A DNA stretch of 64,000 bases from contig VZSE01013243.1 in NCBI GenBank assembly GCA_013398275.1, positions 1,360,658 to 1,424,657 on the forward strand. Direction: 5' to 3'. Origin of the DNA: Promerops cafer (lineage: Eukaryota; Chordata; Aves; Passeriformes; Nectariniidae). Positions within the stretch are counted from its first letter, which is position 1; the number at the start of each line of letters is the position of its first letter. Both the position numbers and the translations under genes were made by a program. Shown here piece after piece: positions 39,486-52,600 of the stretch. Under the pieces are notes generated by a model. The model saw only the letters and a program-made list of their open reading frames with translations. It was not told the origin of the DNA and made no database searches.

Positions 39486-40551
39486 TTTAAACCCACACTT
39501 AGACCTCTCTCCCATTTCGTCTCAAGACACTCACCCAGAAGCTGAACAGTCAGTTATAAAGACATCAAAAGGAAGAAATCCAGCAGTCCCAAGAGCAAAA
39601 CATTAACAGGATTTTATAGAAGATTTCAAAGAGTAATAAGTAGATAAGAAACTGAAGAACTGCAAGAGATATGGTTTGGAAACAAAGTATTCAAAAAACA
39701 AATTTCATAAATAATTAAGCCTTACAGACTGGTGGCACCTGGTAAGAGTGACTTTTATGACAAGAGATTATTTCTCAGATATCATCAAGATTATAGGGCT
39801 TTTACACTTTCATTTGAGGAATAGTTCTTTTTATTAAAAATTTGTGAGACCCACTAAATCCACGTTAAAGCTGATTTAGTACTTCAGGGTTTCAAGCCTA
39901 GAAAACTCCTATAAGGCACTCCAATAAGATTGGTTTGTGCTCACTCAGCTTTGCTTTGGCACACCCAGCTCTAGGAGCTTTCTACAGACTCAGGTTTTTT
40001 CCTTGGGCCGGGATAGGGATCCTGTTTTGGTGAAGAAGCTTTATCTGCCACATGGATACTATACCAAATGTAACATGTGTTTTCCCCAGTGTTTCTTTCA
40101 GCCAAGGGAGAAGGCTTTAAAAGTCACCTTTACACACAGAATACTTTTCAATTTATGCTTGTTTTTCTTCTCCCTGTGCTGGATGACAGTACTGAATTCG
40201 AGGTTTTATAATTTGAGGTTTAATGTTTTATATTAATTTTTTGCAAGGGTCTAATTATGTGTTTGTTGATGCCCCTATTTTTTTTCAAGCTGTTTATAGA
40301 TTATTCTCAGTCATGCTCTTTACCCACGTCCAATATAACTGGTTTGTTGGAGATGTGAGGACCGCTTAGGGGCTCCAAAGGCAAATAAGTTAACGAGAAG
40401 AAAAAATCCACAGTTTTTGAACTAATGACAACTAGGTGGCAAGCTGTAGAGGGGCAAGTTCCCCTGAAGGCCAGGGTGAAGCCTTTCTTGCTTTTATGCC
40501 CTTTGTCAATAGCCATACAAAGACAGAGGATATAGACAGCAAAGGAAGTAC

Positions 40552-40568
40552 AAGAAAGAAAGAAAGAA
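40552..40568. repeat. AAAG microsatellite, about four units
   Basis: GAAA units repeat perfectly over about 17 bp. It is a short tetranucleotide microsatellite. Confidence 0.8.
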
Positions 40569-41063
40569 TGACCTTAGTGAATTTCACTCCAGTTTTTACT
40601 CCATCGAATATTTCCTGTCAGCATGACACAAACTGAAATTTTTGCTCATGGTTGCTTTCACCATTAATTTTGATTGCCTGTGGGCACACTCTCTGGATGA
40701 ATTAATATTTAATTAGGATGATTTCAGCAAGAGGGAAGGTGAATTTCCTCCTCCTCCTCGTGAAAAGAAAAAAAAGACATCAACCAAAACTAGATTTGAT
40801 GCAGGCTAAGCATTACAGTTAGAGAGTGAATGTTTTCTGCTATTACCACCTTCTCCTACAAGCATGTTTTGAAAGACAAGGATTGCAAGAAGCATTTAAA
40901 ACACTGTATATTTTAGGTCAAGTCTTCTTCAAAAATTATTGATGAAGCTCAATAGGAAGGTGGCCACAGGGTCAGTGACCTTAAAAAAATTGATGTGGTA
41001 TGCCTCTTCTGCTGAGCAGAAGACTCAAATACTCCCAGGGATGTAATGGTAGGATGGTCAAAG

Positions 41064-41106
41064 ATGGTTAAAGATTTCAACCATGATAAAACATGGTTAA
41101 AGATTT
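41064..41106. repeat. Two copies of a 14-bp direct repeat
   Basis: ATGGTTAAAGATTT occurs at 41064-41077 and 41093-41106, and a related ATGGTCAAAG stands immediately before the first copy. It looks like a small local duplication with a third decayed unit. Confidence 0.8.
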
Positions 41107-42899
41107 TCTGTTTCCTCATTTCTCATACTACAAATTATGAGTGTTCTGTCAAGGCTGCACACATGTTCATGTTTACAGAAATAGGTTATATTTCTTCTTT
41201 CTAAGCTGGCTGAAGAAATATACTTCTGTGAAGGAAAGCTGAAGGAGCTATCTCCTATGGCTGCAGAGCAAACTAATAAAGGCAATCCTGGCAAGCTGTT
41301 CAATTTATGTATTATCATGATTAACAGACATTATATTTGCAGCCATTTGTTCTTTTCCCAGGAAAGGTAATCCAGGCCTGGAAAAGAGAGATAATACATT
41401 TCCTTGAACTACTAATTCATTTCAGATAATCATGGTAATTGATGTGTTCCAAAATGTTATCTTGAAAATGGGATTGAGTACATTCCATTACAAAAAATTA
41501 AGCAGGACAGTCTGAGTAGAAAATACTATATACAAAATTATATTCTAAACACTGTGTAATATCTTAATTGTATCTACAAGACTTTTTCCTTCTTTCCTCA
41601 ACGTTTCACCAAACCTTCATTCTCTAGTCTGAAGGCAAAGTACTTTTGAATCATTAAAGGCCCATCATGATATTTCGTCAACCAAAATACAAAAGCAACA
41701 TTTGCTTTATATTTTGCCTTCAATGTCACAGAAAAGTAGCATTATTACTTCAGTTAACCACATGTAAGAGACTGGAATGTTGATGGACAATGACTCAAAC
41801 AATCAGCCACTTGCAAAAGCAGTGGGTGCTTTGCTGATGATGTGCAAGATCATGGCCCAGGTGAGGAGGGTGTGAGCACCAGAGGAGGACCACCACAAAT
41901 CAGCCTTAGTTTAGCAAGAAGCTGAATTTTGATACAGATAAGAAAAAAAATACATTCCACAATATTTCCAACTCTCCCTTTTTCTGTTTTAATATTTTCT
42001 CGAATAATTGACCATTACCACAGTTATGCAATAATTTTGCAGCTACTCTTTTACGCAGCTATCAAATCTACTTATCCTAAAGTGATGAGCAACTCTTTTG
42101 GCTCCCATGAATTTGAAAAATATAATTTCTGAAATTTCAGATTTCTTCCCCTCAATACTTTCATATTCTCTATGCATATTGTATGAATCTGCATATTTAT
42201 TGTTTGTTTTCTAACATTCTCAAACATCAAACATCACTTTGTTTACTCTATGCTATTTCTCATTTAGTTCTTGTTGCTAGTTATGTGCTTCCAGCACAAA
42301 TTCTCTGATTTAATTTCTATGCCCTCATTAGAAATCTTTATTGAAAATGAACACATGCAACTGATTAGGACTTCTTCCGCCATTTGGAATTTTCAATTTC
42401 TTTCTCCTTGTCACTTTTCTTTCTCATTTATACTGCATGTATTTTTGCTATTAGTTTTTTTTTTTTCTGCAAGCATCTATAGAGCACACATATCACCTTC
42501 TTAGTTTTCTTCTTTCCTCTGTTTTAAACACTTGATAGCTTAAATTTTCATCTCAAATATCTTCTAAACCCCCAACAGCAGAAGATTCAGCTTCTCTATT
42601 AAGCTTTCTTTGAACTGTGTGGTTTTCAAATAATGTCCTGGTAAATTTAATTTCCTTTTATATGTCCAAAGCTCCATCACAGGGGTTCATGTCTAAGAAA
42701 TCCTACCTGAAAAAATAATGAGCATTTGTAAAACATTCTTCTATTCTATTTCTAAAATATTTCTCCTTTCCTTAACCCTTCATATAATACCAACCACTTT
42801 GTAATTCATGAAAAATAAAGGGACTCTATCTGTCTACACCTTGTATTTAACTCAGTATAAGCCTCTGGAACCAAAAATTAATAGTCAGAACTTCACTGG

Positions 42900-43012
42900 C
42901 CATCATCTCGAGCAACCTGTTCTTGTTGGGTCTGATTTGAGTGAGGAGTTGGAACAAATATCCTCTTAAGGACCCTTCCCACCTAAATTGTTCTGTGACT
43001 CCATGAATCTCT
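42900..43012 (+). mobile_element. Degenerate CR1 3' end
   Basis: The run contains ATCTCGAGCAACCTG, then GAGTTGGAACAAAT, then CCCTTCCCACCTAAATTGTT and TGTGACTCCATGAATC. These are the end of ORF2, the 3' UTR and the tail of CR1 on the plus strand, all diverged. No coding frame is left. It is an older insertion than the copy at 33663. Confidence 0.75.
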
Positions 43013-44922
43013 GAACACACCACATATATCATCCCAATACTTCATCCTCCATAACATTTTAGGAGATTTTCTTAATATCAAAAGTAAATCTGATTTAATG
43101 TAAATTAATTTTTTTTCTGTCATTAATTAGCAATGCAGAAAACTCTTCAAGTTTCTCAGTGAAATATTCCCTTATATAGTTAAATGTCCAGATTTTTCTT
43201 TATAAATTTTGTATCATTTTTATGGTCTGTTATGCTTTTTATCTGCTCCTTCCCTAAAAAGACATGTCCCAGGTAAAGCCCAGTAATCCACACTAATTAA
43301 AGTGGGGAAATTTTGATGCATGCTGTGCATCCTCTTTACAGCGATTAAAGCTAGACCATAATACTTTAGAGTGCTTATGAGAATGTCACATTAAAGAGTG
43401 ACAGAAAAGTAATACTAAAATACAGATTTCTTATTTTTATTGTTTTCTGTTCTTCTAGATATTACGCTAGTTACATTGTCAAGGAGGAAATTAAATTGTT
43501 TTTGACAGAATCTTTTTTTTTTAAACTGTAACGGCACTTTTTACCATTTTATTATCTCCTGATTTTTTAAAATGCAAAATGATTAGTTATTTGTTTCTAA
43601 ATTTTGCAAGGGGTCTCATTTTTTGAGTGTTAGCCCTTTTCTATTTTTAAAGATAGCATATTGTCTTCACTCATCTGTCAGGGAATTCACAAGTTCGAAG
43701 AGTTCTTGAGTTCCCTCATGCTTCAGAAATCCCAGGTATTTCTCCTAATGACAGTGCACTGTATAAAGCTACCTTGCAATCCTCTGAAAAGTGGCCATAA
43801 GCACATTGAGGATATAATGCAGTCAGAACAGGATCCTGCATTCCAAACGATGATTTCGTAATGAGTTGAGTGCTGCTGTACTTGCCACAGGATTCATGCA
43901 CAATTAATTCCAATTCATTTTACCAATTAAGCACCTTCCTAATGTTTTCATAGAGCTACTGGAGACAGTCTTGCTTTCTTCCATCATAAATTCCTTCTTC
44001 GATGCTTGTTTTAGCCTCATTGCTTACGACATCACTTCGTATTAGATAAATACACTATTTTTTTCCAGGTTATGAGTCATTATAGCATTACACCCATGCT
44101 GCATTATTAGTGTGCACAAAACTGCAATGTAAAGCTGTATTGAACAGAAATAAAAGTGCAGTCATCCTCTATGTTTGAGGAAAAGGGTGGCCTTGACTGT
44201 TAATATTTTCAAGGTAGTGAAAATATTTTAGATCACCAGAGTTCTAAATAAAAGCTTTATTTCCATTGGGCATGCATGTGTTTGAACACCAATTTTTTTT
44301 TTATGTGCTCAACTCTTTCTTTGACCATCCAGTAATTTGGGACTAATCTTGATTGCTTTGTAATTTCTCTATTACTTATAAGCACTTGAGGCTTAACCTA
44401 GAAAACTATACATTTAACTTCAAGAATATCATTGCTACCATCAGTATTTCTTATTTTAGGAAAAAATTAAGTCCTTTTTTAAGCTGGGACAAGCCTAAAA
44501 TGATGTGTATTTTAGCCATTGCAGCCAGAAATTGCATTCTTTGACATTCACTGCTTTGAACTGTGTTCTAGTGCTGTGGGCTTGGTTATGTAAGTCATGA
44601 GGTTTTACTTCCACTCATTGAATCAATAACTACCACTACGTCAAAACTGTGGGCTTGCATAGCAATTAAGGGGGTCATTTGCAATTTCATCCAGGCTCAT
44701 CTGAGGAACCTTATGAAAACTGGCCTCCAAAAAATGGTAAAACTGCCACTGGCTTCGCTGCAGTTAGAGTTTTATCTCCAATTCACCAAAGAGACTCAAC
44801 TCTTCAAAAAGTTTTAAAAGTAACTTAAAAAAAAATTAAAAATGGGAAAACCAGTAAAATTATTTGTGAATTGAAGAAAATGTATCAAATCAAGTATTCC
44901 CTTTTGAATGAAGATGTTATGA

Positions 44923-44949
44923 ACTCCTTATCAAGGACTGATAAGGAGT
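44923..44949. repeat. Perfect hairpin, 11-bp arms, 5-nt loop
   Basis: ACTCCTTATCA (44923-44933) pairs exactly with TGATAAGGAGT (44939-44949). The loop is AGGAC. The stem is short for a microRNA precursor, and no longer pairing was seen outside it. Confidence 0.85.
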
Positions 44950-46100
44950 AGAAATTGCTACTCTAGTTTTCATTTCTTGGGATTAATGTCTCTGTTTAAC
45001 AAAAAATTAAAGCAGTTGAGTGTGGTTTTGTAGTAGAAAACAATTCTAGTGGAAACTAAAAACGTTTTCAGCATGAGACTGTAATTTCTGTTTCTTAATT
45101 GGTGACTTTAAACTGAGTTGCAACAAAACTGGGACCTTTAATATGTCCGTCTTGTAAGGAGGAAAAAATAACAACCAGAAACCTCTGACCTGAATACTAA
45201 TTGACAAGAATTCTGTTTGCCTATTGATATTTTATTTAATAAACTGGCATTCTAGACACATGTATTTTAAAGTTCAGGTTTAATTAAAAGATAAGACTAA
45301 GCAGCAGCTTGGCAAGAGGATAAGGGAAAGTGTTGAATTCTTTGTTTCTGTTGACAAAGCAGCTGCTTTTATTTTTTAACTAATCTCAATGTCAAATCAA
45401 GAAACTACTTTCATAATTTTGGTGCATTTAATGAGTTGCTCAAGTTTGCACTCAGGCAATTATACTTCCTCATCTGATACTTTTATGAAGTGAAATATTG
45501 CAGGTCCCAGTCTGCTTGGATATTTAAAAAGCTGCTTTCCCTATATACATTATAGTAGAAAAACCTTATCTTCCAGACTTAAACTATCTTCATCGGTCAG
45601 AAAGGAGAGGCTAAAAGCTGAAGTGTGGGAAGCTGAGCAAGTGATTAGCGGCTTAGAGGGCAACACTTGGAAATATTATCTTTCTACAGCAAGGACTAGA
45701 ATGCAGGAAAATGCTTTCAAATATATTAGTTCAGAGGGCAAAATCATTTATGGCATTCCATAAGATTGTAAAAGTGGACATAACTCTTCTAGTGACAATA
45801 AAGTTCTGTATTTTCATCTGAAGAACAGCTGTCTCTGGTTACTACTTGTGTACCCCTTTATAAAACAAGTGTCAAGGCTAAAGAGAACAGATTCTCTTTA
45901 TTTTTCAAATGCGGTGGAATGTGAAAACTCAATGAAAGATGAAAATCCCATTGTTATTGGCACTGAAAAAGTGACTGAGAAGATATTCTTGTGGAAAGGA
46001 GCTGAAACAACTGAATGTGAACTTACACTTAACAGATAAGTGAGGAAACAGAGACATGAGGCTGCACTGGTGAACACAGGAATAAGCACACACATCAAAT

Positions 46101-46122
46101 CTGGTGTCTTGCTGGTGTCTTG
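46101..46122. repeat. Tandem duplication of an 11-mer
   Basis: CTGGTGTCTTG is repeated head to tail without spacer at 46101-46111 and 46112-46122. Confidence 0.85.
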
Positions 46123-46638
46123 ATAACTATGTGGAAAAAATCAGAGGCACTCAAGTGTCAGGGAGAACTTATGAAGCCTATAACCTGGTTTTCACATAGT
46201 CTAAGCTGATATCAGTTTCTCCAGCTTTACTAATCTCTAACAAATGTCATGGCTACAGCTGTCACTACAGATGCTCAGAAAGCAAGGCATTTCACTAAAA
46301 ATGAGAAGAGCAGAAGTAGACAGAGAAGTCAACAAGTCAGCCTGTTGCAGGGTGTGTGTCTTCATTCAGTGTGAAATGCAAAATGTATTTTCTTTTGAAA
46401 ATAGTATCAGCTTTTCCAGCAAAGTTTGAGACCTCCCTACTAGGTGAAAGACCCATGGGCAACATCCCTACTTCACATCAATAACAGCACTGACTTGAAC
46501 TTAGACTAGCTGCATCTCAAATAGTGACTGGAGACACAAAGTCATTTTCTATTCATATATGTGATCAGAAATCTCTCTTGGACCTGAAAGCACCTTATAA
46601 CAAAGACATTCTCAAAAATTATGCTGTTGTATTAAATT

Positions 46639-46668
46639 AAAAAAAAAAAAAGAAGAAGAAGAAGAAGA
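46639..46668. repeat. A-run followed by AAG microsatellite
   Basis: Thirteen A are followed by about six perfect GAA units. It is simple sequence with a purine-only strand. Confidence 0.9.
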
Positions 46669-49600
46669 GGAGAAATAAAAAATATTTTCAGTATTTCCAA
46701 CTAGCTCAAAGTGAGACTTGCTGCACAAATCACATTTTCTGAGATCCAAGAACCGTTGATACCCACAAGACCCAGCAAGGTGAGCATATGTACGTGTTTT
46801 GGGGATTGTTTCCTACCGTGTTGCATCAGAATAGAAGAACCACATAGACTTTAAAATTTGATTCTTTTCTTTCCTTTTCTCATTACAGAGCCTTGTCTTT
46901 ACATCAGATTTCTGATGTAGCTGTGCATAAGTGAGGTCATGTTTCCAGTTTCCTCTGTGGAGATAGGACTTAGTCCCTCTAATTCATTACACTTGAAAAA
47001 TAACTTCTGCTATCTGCACAAACTAGGGACTTGGGCAAAAGCCACTTTGCCTTAGATGCCCCAGTACTCAGTTGTGATAGGCAAAGCCAAAGAGCAGAAA
47101 GATAAATGATTCCAGTAGGAGTAGATGTCTTAAAACTGTAAGAATGGTTAAACTGAATTTTCCCTTCTCCAACAGCAGTTGGTTGTAAGCAAATACTTTG
47201 GAAAGAGGAAAAGCAGAGGAAATTTGCACTAAATTGCTTTTTTTGAATACATTCCTGGGTTCCAACTATTTTCACCTCAGGGACTTACTGGTCTAGAATT
47301 TACCAAATAACTTCAGTGAAACCTCTTCCATACCTGACCTTCACTGGGAAATATGTGCCCTTTTTACTAAGAAGTCACAATAAGCAGGAATTGGATATTA
47401 AAGCTACACCCTGCTCCTGAAGTTGGCCAAAATATTAAGGGCTATCTTCATCTTTGTAGCACTCAAGCTGCAATTTAAAAATCAGTAATGTGTTTGCTAG
47501 AGCTGCTTGCCAACTCTACCAATACGTAGATGCTCACACAAGCCATTCTACTGGCACTAAAAGTAATTCTCTTATAGAAACAACTTCAGTCTTTCGATTC
47601 TTCCCTGGAAGTTTCCAGGACTAGAATAATCCTTGTTGATTTGCTATCAATCCTAATGCACAAAACATCACAAACTATGTCCAGACTGGAAGTATCTAAA
47701 AGGATGAAAGGCCTTAGACACAGCAAAGCTATCTGATTTCTTTCAAAGTCAGCCAAGCAGCATTAATATACCCCCTTGAGTACCTGTCCTAAAATGCCAA
47801 GTGTGATGAGCTACCTCTTTATGGACTCTTGTCCCTTCTCTTTGGTGTTCCATAATTGCTGAAGATGTACCAGCTGCTCTACAAGAGGGACAGCAGTCAG
47901 ACTAAATTCTCCTCCTTCTTCCCAACCAATGCCAGTCTGGCAGAAAGATCACATTCATGGGGAAACCATTAACTAGAAAAAGCTGGTAGTTAAGGCACTT
48001 AGCAAAAAGAGCAAGAGTGCAATAATCAGAACACATTTCCTGTATCATTTATCAAGTAAGCAGCTTAGTAGCCCTAGGCCATATTATGCCACACCTTGTT
48101 CAACAGATGTCCCCACTGACTTCAAAATGTAGTTGGTTTGAAAAACTGACAGCAAGACAGATCCCCTGATACATTTGTGTTAAGTTTTAATGCAGAAACT
48201 TTTTTTAAAAGTTGAAGGAAACACCCAATCACAATGCAGCATCTCAAGGAAATCGCTCTGAAGGGAAAGGCAATAAATATAGAAGCGACTTTTTAAATAC
48301 CAACATAAAGCTATACTAGAAAAAAAATCTTTAAACTTGAAGTCTATTTACCACTATTTTGCCACATGCTTACATATTACAAAACTATATTATTTTTATG
48401 AAGTCTTTGGCAATATGAAAGGAAAGTCTGCAACTACATTAACTTAATGACATTTACGAGCTGACAGAGCATTCAGATGTTTCGTAAGTGTCACTGTCAA
48501 AAAGAAGCAAAGATTAAGGGAAGTAATCACAGCTACTTTTGCTTTCATGAAGGCATGATTTTTTCACAGTAGCTATAAATATCCCCTTATCATGGTGACC
48601 AAAGAGGTACAATTGGTTAATTACCTACTGCTAAACTTTCTTGCTGCTGCTACTTGGCTTGTTTTCAGTAGCACCTATAAGCCCTTCCTCCTGTAGTGCA
48701 GGGAGGTTGAACACAGAACCACAGCTTGTCAGTGACATCTCTCAGAAGATGGAATGTAGGCCTGGATGTGGCTTCCTCCACCTGTCTCCACAGAGTATGA
48801 AACTCTCTTTTTCCTTTCATCTAGATATTTCCCTACAATCTTTCTTCACTGCAAAAAGAAAGACTCTGCTCTGTTTCTGAAAAGCTCTCTAAGACAACCT
48901 GTTGCCCTTTTCCTATTTTTGACTCATGCTCCATGAGGCATTTGTGTTCACTGCATTTATTACACCAGATTCAAACTGGAGCAACACATATATTTAAAAT
49001 GCTTCAGGCTGCTGGGCAGACATGTTAGGGCTTCCCCAGACATTCCAGAACAGTGGACAGCAGACCCCAGGAGTGTGCTCTGTGCCAAGGGGACTTGGCC
49101 CTGATCCTGGGGTCAGAGGAGCTGATGCTCCCACTACCCACAAAAGCCTCCACAGTACACAGCACCTCTGCAGTGCCCAGGTTCATGGCAGCTGGGAACA
49201 GAACATCTCCTTGATTTCAAGCATTTACAGATAGCATCACAAAATTATAAGGAAAAAAAAAACAAAACAGCTTTGCTTATCCACATTTCCTATGTTTTCT
49301 GAGACATAGACATTTTTTGACAAATCACACTCAGGTTTATCTTTTCTTATAAGTAAGGGATTTTGGATAAAAAAAATTCCCATCTTTTCTGTTATGCCTT
49401 GCACAACACCTCTAACAATGGTATTGCAATCTCTCCTTATTCCTTCAGTTTCCAAGGTCACAAGAAGGAATCACAACCCATGACACATTGTCTTTGCAGT
49501 CCTCATCACCACCTCCTTTCCCTGTGCAAGGGGTACCACTGCAGCAGCTCCTGTAAACTCCTTCACCAGCTGGACTCTGCCTACCCTGCTCTGCCCTCTC

Positions 49601-52600
49601 TCCTTGGGGACAAGCACTGCTCTTCTTCAGCACAAGCCTGTGTCCCACCAGCCTTTCTGCCAGCCCAAACCCATCCAGCCTATGAACATGAACCTGAGCT
49701 TCTCTGTGGATGCAGATGAATTATAAATTATGAAAACGTACATTAACAAAATAATTTTAAAAAACAAAACAGCAAAACTCCTGCATAAAAACTTCATTCC
49801 TTATTCCTCTCATCCTGCAAGCAAGATGACATTTATTTAAATCTTACATATTCATGACTTTTGTATCTAGCTAGAATATTCTAGAGCTGCTAGACTTCAT
49901 CTTTCTGAGCAGCTGGAGTCCTGTCACTGCCTTTAATGGTGCAGAAGAGACACATCCAGTGAAAAGGATCTGTGAGAAGCCCCAGTAAAGATCAGGCTGA
50001 CAAGAGAAAGTCTGCCATGATCCTGTGTTGATGGTGTCAGCAGGACCACTGAAGTGAGAAGCACAAAATTTTTCTTTGATGACAAGCACCATTAAAATTT
50101 TCCCTCACAGGCCTCCCTGGGCTCTGACACATAAGGGGCTGTGACAGCTCCATCAATCAGCTCCTGCAGATCCCGAGGAAACGAGCCATCCCCACACAAT
50201 ATCCACCACGATACCAGCCTCAGGGGTTGTATCAGACAGCTAATATTGCACTTCTTGATGCATAAGGCCCAACATATGAAGCTTTTCTCAGATTTCTCCT
50301 CCCAGATGCCAAAATTACCAAGCAAAATCTCTGATGCCATTTTTACCCTCTTTGTTGTTTCCAGGGCAAATTGTTTATCTTCTGTCAAGCCTAATTCCTG
50401 ATCCTAAATCTATCTCAGCAGCCAGTCCCTTGATTGGCCCTGCTGCACTCAAGTTGTGTACTCTTTTAGCCATGCACTCTCCATGGACTGGCAGAGAAAG
50501 TCTGGAGCTGCATTCGCTCCATTTTGACTTCAAACAGTGCCCACCGTGGCTAGATGCTCCAGGACAAAAGATGTGGAGAGGCTCACCTGACACGGATGTG
50601 ACAACGTGTGCTGGATCTGACAGACCAGTGAGCAGGAAAGTCAAAAAGTTTTCCTGGCTCCAGGTAATGCTTTCAGGCAAATGCAAAGAAATGTAATTTT
50701 GCCTTCAAAAATAAAATGCGTCTACCTTGACCTCAAGTAACTGGTCTCCTGTGTAGAATGGTCCCACAATATCACCAAAATATGGTATCAATGAATTTAT
50801 CAGGGCAAAGGAATTTGTTGTAATGATTGACACAACAGCTCCTGTGCAAGGCTCAGAGAATACTTATGCGAGCAAATATTACTGTAAGATTAAGTCAAAA
50901 CTTATTAATACGCCCTCATTTGTCAGGGAACACACAAATATTTTGCTTTTGTCAACGTTTCAAAGTTTTCATTTCTAGCTCTACTATCTGTGTATAAACT
51001 ATGAATATACTCTCATACTTGGTGCCACAGGAACAGAACTCGTTATCAGTATAGGCAAATCCAATAAAATTTTTTAAATCTCTAAAGCACTGCTCACAGA
51101 AACAAGAAAATCTATAGAAAGGACATTATTTTTTACATGCTACAATACTAATCTTGGAAAAGTATTGCTGCAAGACATCATTATGTCAGCAAGTCTAGGA
51201 GAGCTATATAAAGCATTCAACCTGCATAACAAAATTACTATCTCCACGTTTATATAGAAAAAATATAGACATTTTTGGCCTAAAGACAAGTGATAGAAAA
51301 GCTGAATAACCTATTGTCATGGCTCAAATAAAAATAGTAGCTAGAAGCAGAAGGTTACGGCTGATATTCTTGGGGTTTAATTTGTTTTTTTCAAGGTTTA
51401 GTGAAATTTTTCATCCAAATAACTTAGCCATACAGCACACATAGCTTAGCTGATCTGACCTGAGCAGTTGATGTCAATAGATATTCAGAAATTCAAGTTT
51501 ACCTGGATGAAATATAGAGTTGTAAAATAATTGCATTTTTAAAAGTTTAAAACCTTTTAATCTTGCATTTTCAAAATGCCCCTTTGTTTGAAAGTGATAA
51601 AAACCCACAATCTTTTCTCTGAATTTGATCTGGTTTTGGAGCTAAACTTAAACATTAATTCTACTTTTTCAGATTTTTGAGGCAATCAAAAATCAGTTAC
51701 TGAAGTACAGTTAACTTTGACACTATTTCACTTTGAAGAATTGGGACTGATCAGAGCAGTATTACCTGAAGCACATTTAATGTGGCAGTTCCCAGGTTCC
51801 TCCACGAATAAGGGCACTTGAGAAAGTTCTCTTTGCTGATAATCCCAGTCATAACTATTACAAACAAGACACGAGTGGGCGCAATCACCTCCTCACATCT
51901 ATGTTTCATTTCATTGTAACTTCAAAGAGAATGGGGCATACCACTGTTTGCCACTGCACTTGTGCATTAATACAATCATGTATGCACATAGGTGCAAACA
52001 AATATTCTTGTTCTGCTTTGTTTCTCAAGAGGTCCTGACAATGACCCCTAATAGACTCGGTGCACGGTATGGAGCAGCATCACTCCAAGTCAGAGCAGAG
52101 CTGTTGGGTGCTCAGAAGCGCTGATGTAGCATCAGCATTTCTGCTATCTGTGGCTCCCAGAGAGCCCTCTAATTCACCCATCTTCCTCGACCCCGCCATC
52201 TGAGCACACAGAGAGCTGATGTTTGGGGGGATATCTCTGTTTGTTCAATGATCACGTGTTTGCCAAGTGATAGGCAATGGTATCTCCAGCAGCCGTGTTG
52301 CCTTTCACAGTCTATTTGTAGACTGAAGAATAATATGGACAGGAAACTCAGCATCCTTAGCAGATTGGCATTTAAAATTAATTGTGCATCAGCCTTCCTT
52401 CAATAGCAAAGGGAATTTGATGACTTTGTGCTTCTGACTTCCAGGCTTTCATGGTGCTCAAGTATTTTATTTCTATACAAAATAAGTTCCAGTTTTTCAC
52501 TAACAAAAGCCTAATGATTTTAGTCCTATTTTGTTCAGGATACACCTTATCACACTAATTTCATGAAAGTGAGCATGGAAATATCTTGTCCTGCTTGGAT

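Larger units (their letters stand above)
33913..42899. other. Unique AT-rich non-coding DNA
   Basis: No gene or clear transposon is recognised. The region contains a paired octamer inverted repeat (39458-39485), a one-mismatch CTCF-like core (40429-40441), an AAAG microsatellite (40552-40568) and a small duplication (41064-41106). A GC-richer part at 36660-37050 has overlapping open frames on both strands of about 75-105 codons, none with a recognised domain. Confidence 0.7.

Noticed and set aside
49871..50686. Consecutive minus-strand frames as a broken retroposed gene
   Set aside because: Reading across them gave many stops and no motif I recognise, and no poly(A) tail or target-site duplication is visible.
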